In this document: piece after piece, positions 1-8,434 of the stretch
Position numbering within the stretch: the first letter of the stretch is position 1
Layout: every line of letters begins with the position of its first letter
Assembly: GCF_014192645.1 (NCBI RefSeq)
Contig: NZ_JACHYE010000005.1
Span: 221,923-285,922, forward strand
Direction of reading: 5' to 3'
DNA length: 64,000 nt
Source of the DNA: Herbaspirillum sp. Sphag64
Lineage (GTDB): Bacteria > Pseudomonadota > Gammaproteobacteria > Burkholderiales > Burkholderiaceae_D
Program-made: the position numbers and the translations under genes
The notes under the pieces: generated by a model
Databases searched by the model: none
What the model was told of the DNA's origin: nothing
What the model saw: only the letters and a program-made list of their open reading frames with translations

Positions 1-2
1 TA

Positions 3-860
3 CTTATCACCGGGGCAGAAGGAGGTATTGCTAGCGGCCTCGCGGCTGCTTTTACTGCTGCCGGCATCCCTATGTGGCTTACCACGCGCCGTCACGACTG
101 TGTTTCGCCTCGGTGTCTGTTCATGGACTTATCTGAATCCATCGAGCATTGGCAAGGCCCTCCCGCTCCTGTCGATGTTGCCTTCTTATGTGCAGCAATT
201 ACTTCACAGGCTCAATGCGAGAGTCAGTCCGCCGCGACCGCACGAGTCAACGTAACGAATACAGTTCAGTTGGCTCGAAAGCTTGCTGCCACAGGTACCT
301 TCGTCGTCTTCGTTTCTACCAATCTGGTGCTTGACGGTGAGACACCATTTGCCAATACCGACCATCCTTATAATCCCCAAACTGTGTATGGCAGGCAAAA
401 AGCCGAAGCCGAACGGCAATTGCTGAATCTTGATCAACAGGTCGCCATTGTGCGCGTCGGCAAGGTAATTGTTCCAGGCATGCCCTTATTTGAAAATTGG
501 GCTGACGATTTACGCTCGGGAAAGCGTATCACGCCTTACCACGATCTGATCATGGCGCCGATTTCGCTATCGTTTGCGGTCGAGGTGCTGCGTCGTGTCG
601 CTCAGCAGCGCAGGCCTGGTATCCTCCATGCCACTGCCGCGCGCGATATGAGTTACGCAGAAGCCGCTCTGGAGATCGCTCGCAAGCTGGGTGCAGACCC
701 TACCTTGGTCGAGCCTGTTTCGCATCTCCAATCTGTGTTCGCACCGAGATATGCGGCTTTAGACACCGCCGGACTAGCCTCAGTCAGCCTTAGAGCTCCT
801 CAGCCAGAACAAGCCTTCGATCATTTCGCGGTAAGCGACGTGGCTAAGGAAGTAAAATGA
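3..860 (+). CDS. RmlD-like sugar-nucleotide reductase/epimerase, 5' end outside window
   Basis: Extended short-chain dehydrogenase of the RmlD/dTDP-4-dehydrorhamnose reductase type, probably reducing a keto-sugar nucleotide in the cytoplasm. The frame is open to the left edge and already reads the Rossmann motif ITGAEGGIAS there, so the true start lies only a few codons upstream; the ATG at 72 would remove the cofactor site. The catalytic-type YGRQK (Y-x3-K) follows the FVSTNLVLDG strand. The stop overlaps an ATG at 857. It is the first visible gene of a short plus-strand sugar-nucleotide group. Substrate unknown; family assignment is fairly firm. Confidence 0.75.
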   Translation, partial: LITGAEGGIASGLAAAFTAAGIPMWLTTRRHDCVSPRCLFMDLSESIEHWQGPPAPVDVAFLCAAITSQAQCESQSAATARVNVTNTVQLARKLAATGTFVVFVSTNLVLDGETPFANTDHPYNPQTVYGRQKAEAERQLLNLDQQVAIVRVGKVIVPGMPLFENWADDLRSGKRITPYHDLIMAPISLSFAVEVLRRVAQQRRPGILHATAARDMSYAEAALEIARKLGADPTLVEPVSHLQSVFAPRYAALDTAGLASVSLRAPQPEQAFDHFAVSDVAKEVK

Positions 861-1095
861 TCATCAAGAAATGTGCACTTCTCGCTAGAACACTCGGCGC
901 AAAAGGCCGCAGCGCCGTATCCTACATGCTTGTGGCCGACATACTGTCGCTATTGCCTAAGGCACTTGTCCCAGCCCTCTTGCCCAACGGAAAGCGACTA
1001 CCCGGTAGCACTCGGAATACCCCAACAACCCTCCGCGCCAGTCTCGAGATCTCATTTTCTTGCGACGCTTTGTATTCACCAATGAACTTATTATC

Positions 1096-2541
1096 GTGAA
1101 ACCTAAAACCGTCTTTGTATCGGGCCATTTTAATGTCTTGCATCCGGGCCATGTGCGATTGTTGCGTTTTGCCAAGGAGTGCGGCGAGCGCCTTGTCGTT
1201 GCTGTTGAAAGCGACCGTATTGCTGGTAATGCAGCGCACGTGCCGGAGCAGCTTCGCCTGGAGGGTATCCAAAGTAATATTTGGGTCGATGAAGCGTTTC
1301 TGATAGACACCCCGGTGGCAGAAGCGATTGCTCGCCTAAAGCCCGACGTAGTTGTCAAGGGTAAGGAACATGAATCACACTTCAATGCTGAACTAGCTGC
1401 TGTCGAAGAATATGGCGGCAAGCTGTTGTTCAGTTCCGGTGAAACATTGTTTTCGTCGCTTGACTTGATTCGTCGCACATTTTACGAATCCGACCCGCGT
1501 TCCATCGTAGCCCCTAAAGAATATCTCAGCCGCCACAATATCGATTCTATTAGCGTCGCAGATAGGCTTCGCCAGTTCACCAACCTGCGAGTGTCCATAG
1601 TTGGCGATCTGATCGTCGATGAGTACATTACCTGCCAGCCGCTTGGGATGTCGCAGGAAGATCCTACTATTGTGGTCACACCGATCGATACTACACGCTT
1701 CATCGGCGGTGCCGGGATTGTTGCGGCGCACGCTGCTGGGTTGGGTGCATCGGTACGCTTCATTTCGGTGACCGGGGACGACTCGACCCGCGCATTTGCC
1801 CTCGAAAAGCTTGCTGATAGCGGAGTCATCGGTGACCTTCTCATTGATGAAATGCGCCCTACGACACTCAAGCAGCGCTTCCGTAGCAAGGGTAAAACAC
1901 TGTTACGAGTGAGTTATCTGCATCAGACGGAAATTCCTATTGCATTGCAGAATTCTCTGTTTCAACGTATTGAGCAGACCATCACCGAAACTGACCTGCT
2001 TGTGTTTTCCGATTTCAACTATGGTTGCCTCCCGCAAGCCCTGGTGGACCGGATCGCTTTGCTGGCACGCAAGCACGGTGTGATGTTGGCTGCAGATAGC
2101 CAATCCTCTTCGCAAATTGGCGACATCGGCCGTTTTCACGACGTGGATCTACTTACACCGACCGAGCATGAGGCGCGTATCAGTACCCGTAATCATCAAG
2201 ACGGTCTGGTGATTCTGGCAGAACAGTTACGGCAGCAATCTGGAGCCCGTAATATTCTATTGAAGCTTGGCGAAGAAGGTTTGCTAATCCATGCTGCCGT
2301 CGAACAAGGGCATGACTGGCTCACTGATCGACTTGGCGCCCTCAATACCGCGCCGCGCGACGTTGCTGGTGCTGGCGACAGCTTGCTGATCGCGGGCGCG
2401 ATGACGCTGGCCTGCGGTGGCAATATCTGGGAAGCCGCCTATCTCGGCTCGCTGGCGGCAGCAGTGCAGGTTGGTCGCGTCGGCAATATACCAATTCGCA
2501 CGAAGGAATTACTGCAATTGCTGCAGGAGATGACTGGATGA
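1096..2541 (+). CDS. Bifunctional nucleotidyltransferase-PfkB sugar kinase (HldE-like, domains reversed)
   Basis: About 481 aa. Residues ~1-140 form a cytidylyltransferase-like domain with GHFNVLHPGH, the nucleotide-binding GxFD-x-x-HxGH signature with Asn for Asp. Residues ~160-480 form a ribokinase/PfkB kinase with GDLIVDEY, LTPTEHEAR and the catalytic-loop DVAGAGDSLL. E. coli HldE, which makes ADP-heptose, has kinase first and transferase second; here the order is swapped. A GTG start at 1096 gives a typical MKPKTVFVSGHF beginning; a TTG at 1060 in the same frame is the alternative, and neither has a good ribosome-binding site. It overlaps the next gene by 4 bp (ATGA). Likely role: activation of a heptose-like sugar. 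Confidence 0.75.
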   Translation: MKPKTVFVSGHFNVLHPGHVRLLRFAKECGERLVVAVESDRIAGNAAHVPEQLRLEGIQSNIWVDEAFLIDTPVAEAIARLKPDVVVKGKEHESHFNAELAAVEEYGGKLLFSSGETLFSSLDLIRRTFYESDPRSIVAPKEYLSRHNIDSISVADRLRQFTNLRVSIVGDLIVDEYITCQPLGMSQEDPTIVVTPIDTTRFIGGAGIVAAHAAGLGASVRFISVTGDDSTRAFALEKLADSGVIGDLLIDEMRPTTLKQRFRSKGKTLLRVSYLHQTEIPIALQNSLFQRIEQTITETDLLVFSDFNYGCLPQALVDRIALLARKHGVMLAADSQSSSQIGDIGRFHDVDLLTPTEHEARISTRNHQDGLVILAEQLRQQSGARNILLKLGEEGLLIHAAVEQGHDWLTDRLGALNTAPRDVAGAGDSLLIAGAMTLACGGNIWEAAYLGSLAAAVQVGRVGNIPIRTKELLQLLQEMTG

Positions 2542-3242
2542 AAGTATTGTTACTGGCGGCCGGATTCGGCACGCGGCTACGACCACTGACGGATACCGTA
2601 CCTAAATGCTTGGTGCCAATTAATGGCCAGCCCTTACTTGATGTCTGGCTACACCAGCTGGATGCGGCCGGTTGCGGCCCATTCCTGATCAATACGCATT
2701 ACAAAAGTGAGCAAGTCGACTCTTATCTGGCCACAAGTCGTTACCGTGCTCGTGCCACGCTGGCCTACGAGCCGGTATTATTAGGAACGGCTGCGACCTT
2801 GATTGCACACTTGGATTTTTTCGATGGCGAGGATGGTCTTTTAATTCATGCCGACAATTATTGCCTGGCTGATTTTGATGCATTCATCAAGGCGCATGAG
2901 GAGCGTCCCGCCCATTGTCTGATGAGCATGATGACATTTCGCACAGACAATCCGTCGTCTTGCGGAATCGTCACTCTGGATGAAAATAACGTTGTGATCG
3001 CTTTTGAAGAAAAGCAGGAAAAACCAAGCGGGAATCTGGCCAACGGTGCGATATATATTCTTTCAGCAGAACTACTGGAACATCTCAAACATGTTAATTC
3101 TGGCATCACCGATTTCAGCACCCAGATCTTACCCACATTACTAAACCGTATCTACGCACACGAAACTTCCGCACCGCTGATCGATATCGGTACACCGGAG
3201 ACCTATGCCAGAGCAAACCACCTGATCACTAAAGACGCATAA
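2538..3242 (+). CDS. Sugar-1-phosphate nucleotidyltransferase (HddC-like)
   Basis: A 234-aa NTP-transferase of the GlmU-N/RmlA superfamily with the N-terminal signature LLAAGFGTRLRPLTD, then PKCLVPING, and a metal-binding Asp in LIHADNYC (~residue 105). Length and motifs match D-glycero-alpha-D-manno-heptose-1-phosphate guanylyltransferase (HddC) and related single-domain enzymes, which make NDP-sugars from sugar 1-phosphates. Its ATG overlaps the stop of the kinase fusion, so the two are translationally coupled. The HddC-like role is inferred from the GmhA-like isomerase in the facing operon; nucleotide and sugar specificity cannot be read from the sequence. Confidence 0.75.
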   Translation: MKVLLLAAGFGTRLRPLTDTVPKCLVPINGQPLLDVWLHQLDAAGCGPFLINTHYKSEQVDSYLATSRYRARATLAYEPVLLGTAATLIAHLDFFDGEDGLLIHADNYCLADFDAFIKAHEERPAHCLMSMMTFRTDNPSSCGIVTLDENNVVIAFEEKQEKPSGNLANGAIYILSAELLEHLKHVNSGITDFSTQILPTLLNRIYAHETSAPLIDIGTPETYARANHLITKDA

Positions 3243-3358
3243 ACTGTTTGAATGTGATAGTGGTTGCTACTGAAAGTTACGCACGATAAAACTGCTGTCA
3301 CGCGTTTCGAATTGCGCAATTAGCCTGCCAATGAGATTGAACCGTCAACGTGACAGAT

Positions 3359-4132
3359 TTATGATGGCTGCCTCGGAAAAACCATGGTGATTTCAACGCT
3401 GACACGCGTCTGGTCTCCAAGGTTCACTGCCCCACCGTGTAGCGTACCTTCGTTAAATATCAGCATGTTTCCCGGCTCGGTCAGCATCAACTCGGCACCA
3501 ATGGTCGTGACATCCTCGTCAATCACCGGTTTCATGCCACCTGCACCGGGCACACCGTGGTATCGCCACTCTTTCAAATGCGAGTTTGGCACGATCATCA
3601 GGCCGTTCCGTCCGGGCTGTGAAAAAATGGGAATCCATATCTTGACTGTCACCGAACCTGGAGGGAACGCTTGGTCATCCATACCCATGACGTCATGAAA
3701 CCATTTATCGGCATGAATCGTTCCGACATCATTTTTGGCGTTGGGGCGAACCAAACGCCAGTAGATTTCTTCGCGGCCTACTTCGTGTGTATCGCCATAA
3801 AAAACGTCCGATATAGCGAAATCACCAAACTCGTCTTTCAAAGTTTGTAGAAAAGGCAGCGCTTTGATCCGATTACAACTGGCTTTGGGCAAACAGCGAT
3901 TTTGCTTGGGCCAGATTTTTTCATGCTCAAGCTGTTGCGCCAATTGATGATAGTTTTCAATGCCGATATCCCTGAATTGTGGCACCAGATCCGGACGTGA
4001 TTCACCAATTACCGCCAGCCACTGTTCAGTAATTGCCTCACGAAATACCGACAACTCATCCGGACTGAGTTTTACATCGCGCGAATAGCCCGGTGAGTCA
4101 AAAATCTTGCTTTTCAGGTTTAGCTTCGTCAT
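3359..4132 (-). CDS. Phytanoyl-CoA dioxygenase (PhyH) family oxygenase
   Basis: 257-aa Fe(II)/2-oxoglutarate-dependent oxygenase of the PhyH family. The iron triad is visible as His140-x-Asp142 (TIHADKW) and a distal His232 (GTLHGGAVN), with Arg243 in the position expected to bind 2-oxoglutarate. Last gene of the ten-gene minus-strand sugar operon, about 37 bp after the dehydrogenase. In glycan loci such enzymes could hydroxylate a sugar or substituent; here it sits with a methyltransferase and a dehydrogenase, suggesting late tailoring. Substrate unknown. Confidence 0.72.
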   Translation of the reverse strand: MTKLNLKSKIFDSPGYSRDVKLSPDELSVFREAITEQWLAVIGESRPDLVPQFRDIGIENYHQLAQQLEHEKIWPKQNRCLPKASCNRIKALPFLQTLKDEFGDFAISDVFYGDTHEVGREEIYWRLVRPNAKNDVGTIHADKWFHDVMGMDDQAFPPGSVTVKIWIPIFSQPGRNGLMIVPNSHLKEWRYHGVPGAGGMKPVIDEDVTTIGAELMLTEPGNMLIFNEGTLHGGAVNLGDQTRVSVEITMVFPRQPS

Positions 4133-4169
4133 TTCATTATCTCAATATCATTGGCGCGCCAGATTGCAC

Positions 4170-5228
4170 CTACATCTTAATCAGGCATCGGCCCGACAAT
4201 TCTCCGCTGCGCATACGTTGAATGGCTGTATTGATATCGTCCAGCTTAAAATATTCTGTAATCAACGGTTTGAGCTGAATCAAGCCTGCATCAAGTAATT
4301 TGGTGTACCGAGGAATATCGAGATGCGGCACAGCTTCGCCACCATGCGATCCACTGATACGCTTGTCGAAGTGCAGCGGCAGCGAGAATATGCTGATATT
4401 GCGCCCCTTGCGCGGTACACCTACCAATACGACGCGGCCTTGGGCCTTGGTCAGCTCGTAACCCATTTCGATGATCGATGGCTGCCCTGTATTGTCGATG
4501 AATACGTCAAGACTCTGTGGGCCAAGCAGTTCGAGCAGAGCCGCTTTGGCGTCGACATCTTTTGCGTTGATCGTATGTGTGGCCCCCAATGATTTTGCCA
4601 AGTCGAGCCTGCCGTCGTACAGATCGACCGCAATGATAGGATAAGCCGACAGTAATCCCGCCGCCTGGATGATATTCAAGCCCACGCCACCGGCACCAAA
4701 TACCACCACGGACTCGCCAAATTTGATCTTTGCGTTATTTTCAGCAACCCCAAAACCGGTCGTCACTGCACAACCGAAAAGCGAGGCAACTTCCATATCG
4801 CTGTCAGCGTCGATACGCGTGACACGATTTTCAGAAACAATGGCGTATTCATTGAACGTGGCGATCAAGCCTGCATTCAACGTGTTGCCCCGCCATGTAT
4901 ATTTGGGCGGGACGGAATCGATCCCTTGACTCTTACGCCAATGCAAAACAACGCGATCACCCGGCTTGACAAACCGCACACCTGGCCCAACCGCTTCTAC
5001 GACGCCCGAACCTTCATGTCCGAGCAGATGTGGAAGATACTTGTCCTCGCCTTTTGCACCGTCGATCTCCCCTAATTGTGAACCACAAATCCCGCTACAT
5101 TCGACCTTGACCAGAACTTGCCCGACCTCAAGCGCGGGAGGCAATTCGACTTGATCCACGACCAGAGGCTTTTGCAGCTCCGCCAGAATCGCGGCCTTCA
5201 TTGTTTTTGGTATTGTCATTTTATTCAC
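4170..5228 (-). CDS. Zinc-type alcohol dehydrogenase (MDR superfamily), structural-zinc loop absent
   Basis: 352-aa medium-chain dehydrogenase/reductase. Catalytic-zinc ligands are visible as Cys48 (SGICGSQ) and His71-Glu72 (LLGHEGSGV). The NAD(P)-binding glycine motif is VVFGAGGVGLN. The four-Cys structural-zinc lobe usual after GDRV is missing and replaced by HWRKSQGIDS. Its ATG overlaps the methyltransferase stop by 4 bp. It probably oxidises or reduces a hydroxyl or carbonyl group of the unknown sugar made by this operon. Family call is firm; substrate unknown. Confidence 0.8.
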   Translation of the reverse strand: MNKMTIPKTMKAAILAELQKPLVVDQVELPPALEVGQVLVKVECSGICGSQLGEIDGAKGEDKYLPHLLGHEGSGVVEAVGPGVRFVKPGDRVVLHWRKSQGIDSVPPKYTWRGNTLNAGLIATFNEYAIVSENRVTRIDADSDMEVASLFGCAVTTGFGVAENNAKIKFGESVVVFGAGGVGLNIIQAAGLLSAYPIIAVDLYDGRLDLAKSLGATHTINAKDVDAKAALLELLGPQSLDVFIDNTGQPSIIEMGYELTKAQGRVVLVGVPRKGRNISIFSLPLHFDKRISGSHGGEAVPHLDIPRYTKLLDAGLIQLKPLITEYFKLDDINTAIQRMRSGELSGRCLIKM

Positions 5229-5896
5229 TCAAAATAAATAAGAGAATGATCGCCCGTATAGCCAGTCTGCTTGAACCACCAATCCCATTCTTCTGGCGTG
5301 CAGAACGCTTCGCAAGTCACTTGCCAGTATAGGAGGTTGGCCTTTTCCGATTCGTTCCGATACGACTCTACGCACAAATATTTGTTTTTCTTGCCGACGC
5401 GTTCCATCTCGCGCAACGCCTTGTCAAGATCGTAATTGTGCAAGTTATGCAACGTAGTAATCGAGAAAACAAAATCAAAATGGTTGTCCGGGAACGGCAA
5501 ATCGATTGCGTTTGCAAGTTGCAGTCGCGGCTTGATTTCTTCCTTGGCGTTGGCGATTGCGTACTCAGATACATCAATACCAAAAATTTCCAGGCCAGGT
5601 ATTAGCAGGGACATTTCATACAGCAGAAAACCTTTACCGCAGCCAATGTCCAACACTTTGTCACCGGCTTTGAGACCGTAGTGGTCAATCATCGCCTGCG
5701 CGACCGGCGTCCAGCGACCTGGTAAGTAACGATAACCACCATAGCAAATGCGGCGGTCTCCGTCCCAGTAATCGAAGCCCCATTGTTTGGCCAGTTCAGC
5801 GGCCTTTGCTTTTGGAAACTCGCTATCGTTGACACGTGCGAGATAATCACGCTTCGTGCTTTTGTGTACCGAACTGAGGAAGTCTATGTAGGCCAT
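5225..5896 (-). CDS. Class I SAM-dependent methyltransferase
   Basis: 223-aa methyltransferase with motif I VLDIGCGKG at residues 81-89, an acidic motif II region (IFGIDVSEY) and a post-I AIDLPFPDNHFD segment, characteristic of the Methyltransf_11/UbiE-like fold. It probably transfers a methyl group from S-adenosylmethionine to O, N or C of a sugar intermediate. It starts 3 bp after the kinase stop and overlaps the dehydrogenase start. The unusually aromatic N-terminus (FDYWDGDRRICYGGYRY) may be the substrate-binding lid. The acceptor cannot be deduced. Confidence 0.8.
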   Translation of the reverse strand: MAYIDFLSSVHKSTKRDYLARVNDSEFPKAKAAELAKQWGFDYWDGDRRICYGGYRYLPGRWTPVAQAMIDHYGLKAGDKVLDIGCGKGFLLYEMSLLIPGLEIFGIDVSEYAIANAKEEIKPRLQLANAIDLPFPDNHFDFVFSITTLHNLHNYDLDKALREMERVGKKNKYLCVESYRNESEKANLLYWQVTCEAFCTPEEWDWWFKQTGYTGDHSLIYFE

Positions 5897-5899
5897 GGT

Positions 5900-6898
5900 T
5901 TAAGTCAGGATGGAATTGAAAAATTGTTCGGTCTTAACAAGTTGCATACGTTTGCGTTGCTCCGGGTCCATTGTCGGATTAGCGAATTGTCGACGCCGAG
6001 CGGCGTCCGGCAGAAATTCGTTGAGCATGATGCAACACCACTTAATCTGAAATACCGGTAACAACAAATGTGCACGCGCGCGCAAGGCAGCTGCATTGGT
6101 CGAGTACCGGACCGCCTTCGAGACAAAATCTTCGAAGTACTCATAAGGGACGGGCACCGCGGGTTGGCAAAAAAAATCACCAATCATTTTGGCCGGATCG
6201 TCCCAGCCCGCGTATTCGAAATCGATAAAACAGAGATCTCCATCATCTCGCAGCAGCGCGTTATGAAAACCAAAATCTGATGGTGATATACAACGATCCT
6301 CTGGATTCAATGCCGGGACTCCAGTTGCGACGATCTGCGCGCATTGCCGCTTCCAGGAGGTAGCGATATTATCAACCAGCTCTTTTGCCTGCCGTGTGAG
6401 TGCGTCGCCTCCATTCAATTCGTGTAATTTAAGAATACGTCGGTCAACCGTGGCCAAATGCTGTTCCAATGTAAAACAGGCCTCGGACGCCAACGGCAAG
6501 CGGCCATCACGATTCGGGCCTGCGTTCAGGCTGGCGATAAACTCCGCCGCCGCGTCAACATGCATTCTCTCCAAATGATCGATACTGAGTTTGTAGCCGT
6601 TAACAAATTCATAAATACCGACGTGAGCAGCAACATCACATGCGATTGGTCGCGGCACATTGACGAGCCCGATATGCTGCGCATAGGAAAGAAATGCATA
6701 TTCCGCACCCAACCTATCCCGAGTGTCGGCAGGGTGATTAAAGTATGCCTTCGCGACGTATTTTCCACTGCCGGTCTCGACAGCAAACACTTTATTATTG
6801 CCACCACCATCAATCGCCGCGAGCGATATGTCTCCAATATCCAAGCCTTTGTCGCGCAATAGCGTAACTATCTTCGACGTCAGTTCTGCGCTAGCCAT
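5900..6898 (-). CDS. APH/choline-kinase-fold small-molecule kinase with altered Brenner motif
   Basis: 332-aa protein of the aminoglycoside phosphotransferase fold: glycine-rich N-lobe (DGGGNNKVF), probable ATP-binding Lys50 (KYVAKAYF), catalytic-loop Asp208 with Asn213 (SPSDFGFHN), and metal-binding Asp226 (FIDFEYAGWDDP). The canonical His of HxDxxxxN is Pro here (PSD), as I recall for some glycan-locus relatives. It likely phosphorylates a sugar or small alcohol in the operon rather than an antibiotic. Its ATG overlaps the HAD gene by 19 bp, implying coupling. Confidence 0.72.
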   Translation of the reverse strand: MASAELTSKIVTLLRDKGLDIGDISLAAIDGGGNNKVFAVETGSGKYVAKAYFNHPADTRDRLGAEYAFLSYAQHIGLVNVPRPIACDVAAHVGIYEFVNGYKLSIDHLERMHVDAAAEFIASLNAGPNRDGRLPLASEACFTLEQHLATVDRRILKLHELNGGDALTRQAKELVDNIATSWKRQCAQIVATGVPALNPEDRCISPSDFGFHNALLRDDGDLCFIDFEYAGWDDPAKMIGDFFCQPAVPVPYEYFEDFVSKAVRYSTNAAALRARAHLLLPVFQIKWCCIMLNEFLPDAARRRQFANPTMDPEQRKRMQLVKTEQFFNSILT

Positions 6899-7500
6899 TT
6901 TTGCTCGAAGAAATTTTTAATCTCATACCAGCTACCAAACCGCGCTGTCACATCATCGGTGCCATGACATTGTTCCGGATCAAATAGTAATCTTCCGGTA
7001 TCCACGGGAAAGCCTGGCATCCGGAGAATTTCCGGCAAATCATCGATGAAATAATCGCAACGACACGCTGCAATACGAGCGATCTTCGCTTCTTTGGTCA
7101 ATTCGAAAAATACGCTGCCATCGGGAAAAAAGCTCCCCTTGTCATCGCGTAGCGCTGACGCAATCCAACCGCCTGCCGCCGCATGCAGATCATATTGCGG
7201 CCCGAGAAAAGGATATTTAGTTTTATGGCTTACAATGACCAATTCGACGTTATTTTCACGCGCAGCGTGAACAAATTCGACGAACCCTGGATAAGCCTCT
7301 GCTTGGTCCATCCGCGCACCATAAACATAACCCTGCAATTCTGTCCACGCAGGTTCATTGCCGACTGCTCGCAAATAGTCTCGCACCTCTACTTTAGAAA
7401 CCGGGGTTTGCGCGGGCACCAATGATTTTTCAACGGCAACAGCATGAAACAAGGAATCGTAGCTAACGATTGTGTTATCGAAGTCCAGACCAATACGCAT
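6880..7500 (-). CDS. HAD-superfamily phosphatase-like hydrolase
   Basis: About 206 aa. All four HAD motifs are present: I, DFDNT with nucleophile Asp6 and Asp8; II, VSHKTK (~Ser91); III, a Lys in ELTKEAK (~136); IV, YFIDDLPEI (~Asp153-154). The ATG at 7500 directly follows the transketolase stop and fits the MRIGLDFDNT beginning; a TTG three codons earlier is possible. It lacks the zinc-binding Cys/His loop of GmhB, so it is not an obvious heptose-bisphosphate phosphatase. Located between transketolase and kinase genes, it may remove a phosphate from a sugar intermediate. Confidence 0.7.
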   Translation of the reverse strand: MRIGLDFDNTIVSYDSLFHAVAVEKSLVPAQTPVSKVEVRDYLRAVGNEPAWTELQGYVYGARMDQAEAYPGFVEFVHAARENNVELVIVSHKTKYPFLGPQYDLHAAAGGWIASALRDDKGSFFPDGSVFFELTKEAKIARIAACRCDYFIDDLPEILRMPGFPVDTGRLLFDPEQCHGTDDVTARFGSWYEIKNFFEQKWLAQN

Positions 7501-7501
7501 A

Positions 7502-8434
7502 TCAGGCAACAGCCTTTACATATGCTGCCTGTACCTTCTCGGCGATATTTCCCGCAGTCAACCCATATTTTGCACGGGCATATTCCTGCGACCCCACCTC
7601 GTGCATGAAATCATCGTCAGTGCCAAACGACAGCAAGCGGCCACGCATCGAGTCCTGCTGCGCGAGCCACTCGGCGATGCTGCCACCAAGACCACCGATA
7701 CGACTGTGCTCTTCGATCGTAGCGACAATGTTGTAGTTCGAAAACGCCTGCATTAACGTATCGCTATCCAGCGGTTTGATCGTGTGGAAGCTTTCAACGC
7801 GCGCAGTGATCCCCTGCGCCTCAAGTAATGTCGCAGCTTCCAATACTGTCGGCAGCAGCGTCCCTGTGCCGATAAGACAAACCTCGGCACCTTCGCGAAC
7901 GGTAATAGAACGGCCAATTTCGAAGTGGTCGTCTTTCTTGGGGATAATCTGCTCGCCTTTCTTGCCAATGCGAATGTACACCGGCCCATCCTGCTTCAAT
8001 GCGGCGCGCAAACACTGTCGCAACTCAACTTCATCGGCCGGAGCCATCACTGTCATGTGGGGCAGCACCCGCATGATGGCGAGGTCTTCGCAAGAATGGT
8101 GCGTCGGACCGAGCTCTGCATACGAAAGACCTGAACCTGTACCGACGATGATAACTGGCACATTGTGATAGCAAGCATCGATGCGAATTTGTTCGTAACA
8201 ACGTGTCGTGGTGAACGGAGTAATGGTGTAGATGACTGGCCGTAAGCCTGACAGCGCCATACCCGCTGCAACCCCCATCATGTTGGCTTCAGCAATACCA
8301 CAATTGAGAAAGCGTGATTCAGCACCAGCCTTGAATTTATCGAACAATTTGTTGCCAATATCACCTGACAACAACACCAGCCGATGGTCGGTTGCCCCAA
8401 GCTTGGTAATTTCGTCTGCAAAAGCGTTCCTCAT
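7502..8434 (-). CDS. Transketolase C-terminal half (split transketolase, subunit 2)
   Basis: 310 aa, containing the pyrimidine-binding and C-terminal domains of a transketolase/DXS-type ThDP enzyme. Catalytic Glu49 lies in NCGIAEANMMG, followed by the SYAELGPTHHSCEDLAIMR segment typical of transketolase. It overlaps the N-terminal subunit by 4 bp (ATGA), so the two halves are made together. Split transketolases in glycan loci are separate from the housekeeping full-length enzyme. Here it could supply sedoheptulose 7-phosphate or transfer a two-carbon unit onto a keto-sugar. Confidence 0.85.
   Translation of the reverse strand: MRNAFADEITKLGATDHRLVLLSGDIGNKLFDKFKAGAESRFLNCGIAEANMMGVAAGMALSGLRPVIYTITPFTTTRCYEQIRIDACYHNVPVIIVGTGSGLSYAELGPTHHSCEDLAIMRVLPHMTVMAPADEVELRQCLRAALKQDGPVYIRIGKKGEQIIPKKDDHFEIGRSITVREGAEVCLIGTGTLLPTVLEAATLLEAQGITARVESFHTIKPLDSDTLMQAFSNYNIVATIEEHSRIGGLGGSIAEWLAQQDSMRGRLLSFGTDDDFMHEVGSQEYARAKYGLTAGNIAEKVQAAYVKAVA

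Noticed and set aside
857..1099. 80-codon plus-strand frame starting at a coupled ATG
   Set aside because: It overlaps the start of the next gene, has no recognisable motif, and its composition is not clearly coding. Kept only as a finding.
3295..3356. CTGTCACG / CGTGACAG inverted repeat between two convergent operons
   Set aside because: Arms match over 8 bp but are separated by 46 nt and lack a T-tract, so a terminator cannot be supported.
5900..6898. Aminoglycoside resistance gene
   Set aside because: Only the fold is shared. The gene is embedded in a sugar operon and lacks the canonical Brenner histidine, so resistance is not supported.
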